In this document: positions 61,726-64,000 of the stretch, piece after piece
Numbering within the stretch: position 1 is the first letter of the stretch
How the letters are laid out: each line of letters begins with the position of its first letter
Assembly: GCA_965232405.1 (NCBI GenBank)
Contig: OZ246966.1
Location: 3,720,001-3,784,000 of the forward strand
From: RCIO01 sp965232405
GTDB lineage: Bacteria; Pseudomonadota; Alphaproteobacteria; Rhizobiales; Rhizobiaceae
Direction: 5' to 3'
DNA length: 64,000 nucleotides
Position numbers and translations under genes: made by a program
Notes under the pieces: model-generated
What the model saw: the letters and a program-made list of their open reading frames with translations, nothing else
The model's database searches: none
What the model was told of the DNA's origin: nothing

Positions 61726-63318
61726 ATGACGCAAGCGGATGTCGAGACATGCGCGGGGGCGCCAGTGGCGCATTTCAGGACGGGCGACGCATGTGGCGTG
61801 TCTGCCGGTGGGCTGGCCGTCTACCGGGGTATACCATACGCGGCCCCGCCAACAGGGCAACGCCGCTGGCAACCGCCACAGCCGGTAGAAGCCTGGGAAG
61901 GCGTACGCTTTGCGACCGAACCCGGCCCGGCGTGCTCGCAGCCGCCGCGGCGCGCGGGCAGCATCTACGACCACCCCATCGATCCGACCGGGGAGGACTG
62001 CCTCTACCTCGATATCTGGGCGCCCGAGAACGCCCGTGATCTGCCGGTTCTCGTGTGGATTCATGGCGGTTCATTCATCTGGGGCGCCGGTAGCGAGCCG
62101 TTCTACGATGGCGCTGCGCTGGCGCGTCGCGGCGCAATCGTAGTCAGCATCAACTACCGCCTCGGCGTGTTCGGCTATCTTGCCCACCCGGAACTGAGCG
62201 CGGAATCGCCGAAAGGCGTCTCCGGCAATTACGGCCTGCTTGACCAGATCGCAGCACTTGCATGGGTGCGGGACAATATCGAGGCAGTCGGCGGCGATCC
62301 GGACAATGTGACTATAGCAGGCGAGTCGGCAGGCGCGCTGAGCGTGCTCTACCTTTTGGCATCGCCCGCGGCCCGAGGATTGTTTCACAGGGCAATCGCA
62401 CAGAGCGCTTACATGATCGCCCATCCCGGACTGAACCGGACGCTGAACGGTCTGGAACCAGCCGAGTCCGCTGGACAGAAACTTGCCGCCGCGCTGGGCA
62501 GGCCGACAATCTCCGCAATGCGCGAAATGGACGCTCAGTCGCTGGCAAACGCCGCGCTCAAGGCCGGCTTCGCGCCGCTTGGCACCATCGACGGCGAAAT
62601 CCTGCCGGCGCAGCTTGTTGATGTGTTTGAGCGCGGCGAGCACGCAAAGGTTCCATTGATCATCGGCTTCAACAGCGGTGAAATCCGATCGTTGCCATTC
62701 ATCGTGCCGCAGCTTCCCGAGACGTCGGAGGAATATGAGGCCGAAATCCATGCACGCTACGGCGATCTCGCTGATAGCTATCTGAGCCAATATCCGGCGC
62801 ACGATGCGCGCGAAAGCACGCTCGCAAGCATTCGCGATGCGCTCTACGGATGGACGACTGGCAAGGTGGCGCAAGCACAGAAGGCAGCTGGCCTTCCCTG
62901 CTACACCTACTATTTCGACCACGTCTACCCGGCATCAAGCACGGCTGGCCTGGAGGGTTTTCATGCCTGCGAGTTGCCATACATTTTCGGCACAGCTGAC
63001 CGCACACCACCCTTGTGGCCAGCAATTCCGGAAACTGAAACAGAAGAGGGCCTTTCCCGGATTATCGGCGATTTGTGGGTCTCCTTTGCGCGCGAGGGTG
63101 CACCTCACGCCGACGGCACCCCGTCATGGCCGGATGTCTCCCGCGATAACGAGTACATGCGGTTTAGAACGACAGCGCTAATTGAAAAGAACCTTCTTCC
63201 CGGCACTTTCGCGCTCAACGAAGCGGTGATCGGCAGACGCCGCGCAGCAGGCAATATTCCGTGGAACTGGAATGTTGGTGTCGCCGCGCCGGCGCTGCGC
63301 GGGGAGGCAGTGCATTGA
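61726..63318 (+). CDS. Type B carboxylesterase
   Basis: 530 residues. Oxyanion HGGSF (113-117), type-B signature EDCLYLDIW (90-98), nucleophile Ser201 in GESAGA, GNYGLLDQIAALAWVRDNI before it, and FHACELPYIFG with the catalytic His near the C-terminus. No signal peptide, so cytoplasmic. Start at 61726 follows a G-rich site; an ATG at 61699 is possible. Stop overlaps the CoA-ligase start (TGATG). Confidence 0.92.
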   Translation: MTQADVETCAGAPVAHFRTGDACGVSAGGLAVYRGIPYAAPPTGQRRWQPPQPVEAWEGVRFATEPGPACSQPPRRAGSIYDHPIDPTGEDCLYLDIWAPENARDLPVLVWIHGGSFIWGAGSEPFYDGAALARRGAIVVSINYRLGVFGYLAHPELSAESPKGVSGNYGLLDQIAALAWVRDNIEAVGGDPDNVTIAGESAGALSVLYLLASPAARGLFHRAIAQSAYMIAHPGLNRTLNGLEPAESAGQKLAAALGRPTISAMREMDAQSLANAALKAGFAPLGTIDGEILPAQLVDVFERGEHAKVPLIIGFNSGEIRSLPFIVPQLPETSEEYEAEIHARYGDLADSYLSQYPAHDARESTLASIRDALYGWTTGKVAQAQKAAGLPCYTYYFDHVYPASSTAGLEGFHACELPYIFGTADRTPPLWPAIPETETEEGLSRIIGDLWVSFAREGAPHADGTPSWPDVSRDNEYMRFRTTALIEKNLLPGTFALNEAVIGRRRAAGNIPWNWNVGVAAPALRGEAVH

Positions 63319-64000
63319 TGCAGGACGGCGCGATACAGCCCTATTCGCTGACGGTCGACAAGTTCCTCGAACACGCGGCCAAATGGCATCCCGACGCCAA
63401 GGTGATAACGGCCGGACATGACGGGTCCGTAACCCGGATTTGTTACGCCGCGCTGCGCGAACGCGCATTGTCTGTCTCAGGCGCGCTTGTCGCCCTCGGC
63501 GTTCGGCAGGGCGATCGCGTGGCGACGCTGGCCTGGAACACACAGGCGCATATCGAGGCCTGGTACGGCATCATGGGCATGGGCGCCAATTGCCACACGC
63601 TTAATCCTCGCCTCACGCCCGAGCAGTCGGCTGCGATGTTGCGCCAGTCGGGCGCGCAAGTTGCAATTGTCAGCGCCGATCTGTTGCCGCTTGCCAAAGA
63701 GATCGCGGCAATAACGCCGCTGCTGCACATCTTTGCGATCGACGGCAACGACCCCGAAAACGACATCGCGCCACTGGAAGGGCTGATTCGGAACGCGGAG
63801 CCGACAGGCCAATGGGGCGCGCTCGACGAGAACACGGCCTGCGGTCTCTGCTTTACTTCCGGAACAACCGGGCAGCCCAAGGGCGTCACATACACGCATC
63901 GCTCGACCTATCTACACACGCTGCGGCTATTGCAGGCCGATGTCATGGCAATCACCGCCAGCGATACTGTGATGCCCGTCGTGCCGATGTTTCACGCCAG
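63318..64000 (+). CDS. AMP-dependent acyl-CoA synthetase, cut by window end
   Basis: First 227 residues of an ANL-family ligase that activates a carboxylic acid with ATP and CoA. N-terminal SLTVDKFLEHAAKWHPDAKV, YAALRERALSVSGALVALGVRQGDRVATLAWNT, and the P-loop-like FTSGTTGQPKGVTYTHRS (motif at 181-189). Looks like the medium/long-chain fatty acid or methylmercaptopropionate-type ligases. Overlaps the esterase stop by one base, so the two are translationally coupled and may process one substrate. Confidence 0.92.
   Translation, partial: MQDGAIQPYSLTVDKFLEHAAKWHPDAKVITAGHDGSVTRICYAALRERALSVSGALVALGVRQGDRVATLAWNTQAHIEAWYGIMGMGANCHTLNPRLTPEQSAAMLRQSGAQVAIVSADLLPLAKEIAAITPLLHIFAIDGNDPENDIAPLEGLIRNAEPTGQWGALDENTACGLCFTSGTTGQPKGVTYTHRSTYLHTLRLLQADVMAITASDTVMPVVPMFHA

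Noticed and set aside
1..64000. CRISPR arrays, tRNA/rRNA genes, insertion sequences, prophage, integrase or attachment sites
   Set aside because: Read for on both strands; no regularly spaced repeats, transposase or integrase proteins, or recognisable stable RNA genes were found. The catabolic region therefore shows no visible mark of recent transfer.

Overview
The window reads as the chromosome of an alphaproteobacterium of the order Hyphomicrobiales (Rhizobiales), most likely near Phyllobacteriaceae (Mesorhizobium, Aminobacter, Nitratireductor and relatives). This rests on the high GC content, the gene order glmU-glmS-DUF502-recG with sdhE-mfd alongside, phosphatidylcholine synthase, an IalB-family protein, HspQ, and many high-affinity uptake systems (two TRAP, four ABC-type). 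I see no rRNA, tRNA, CRISPR array, phage gene or insertion sequence, and no gene-free stretch longer than 300 bases.

Layout. 1-5.9 kb: the 3'-truncated ilvD-type dehydratase follows a TRAP dctPQM operon, with a divergent LysR regulator. 5.9-8.3 kb: a membrane acyltransferase, a 68-residue membrane peptide and CcdA. 8.4-18.5 kb: a core block of glmU, glmS, a DUF502 membrane protein, recG, sdhE and mfd. 18.6-24.7 kb: a DsbA-like oxidoreductase with an orphan YejA-like solute-binding protein, IalB, HspQ, an AEC permease and a UbiH-type hydroxylase. 24.8-28.0 kb: a tightly packed operon of DUF2182, DUF1326, phosphatidylcholine synthase and a quinone reductase. 28.1-35.5 kb: a BMP-family ABC importer ending in a clear terminator, then GST, VOC, rpe and a redoxin.

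35.5-64 kb is a catabolic region. Its first module is a two-gene carnitine-type set (carnitine 3-dehydrogenase and a BKACE dehydrocarnitine-cleaving enzyme). The second is a PhzS-like flavin monooxygenase. The third is a long minus-strand operon for hydroxyquinol (1,2,4-trihydroxybenzene) catabolism. In transcription order it runs: dioxygenase paralogue, maleylacetate reductase, LIV-type ABC importer (binding protein, livG, livF, livH, livM), aromatic FAD hydroxylase, canonical hydroxyquinol 1,2-dioxygenase. A divergent LysR gene sits at its head. The fourth is a second TRAP system with its LysR gene. The fifth is a class III CoA-transferase, a dipeptide-type ABC importer with a fused permease-ATPase, two serine hydrolases and a CoA ligase cut by the window end.

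How they fit together: the hydroxyquinol operon can import an aromatic acid or phenol, hydroxylate it, cleave the ring to maleylacetate and reduce that to 3-oxoadipate. The last module looks like uptake, hydrolysis and CoA activation of an ester or amide.

The most striking observation is that the first gene of the hydroxyquinol operon encodes a full-length intradiol dioxygenase paralogue in which two of the four iron ligands appear replaced (Tyr to Phe, His to Asn), while a second paralogue at the far end of the same operon keeps all four. Near the start of each of the two divergent LysR genes, and upstream of the second TRAP operon, lies a dyad with a 5-base spacer fitting the LysR T-N11-A rule.
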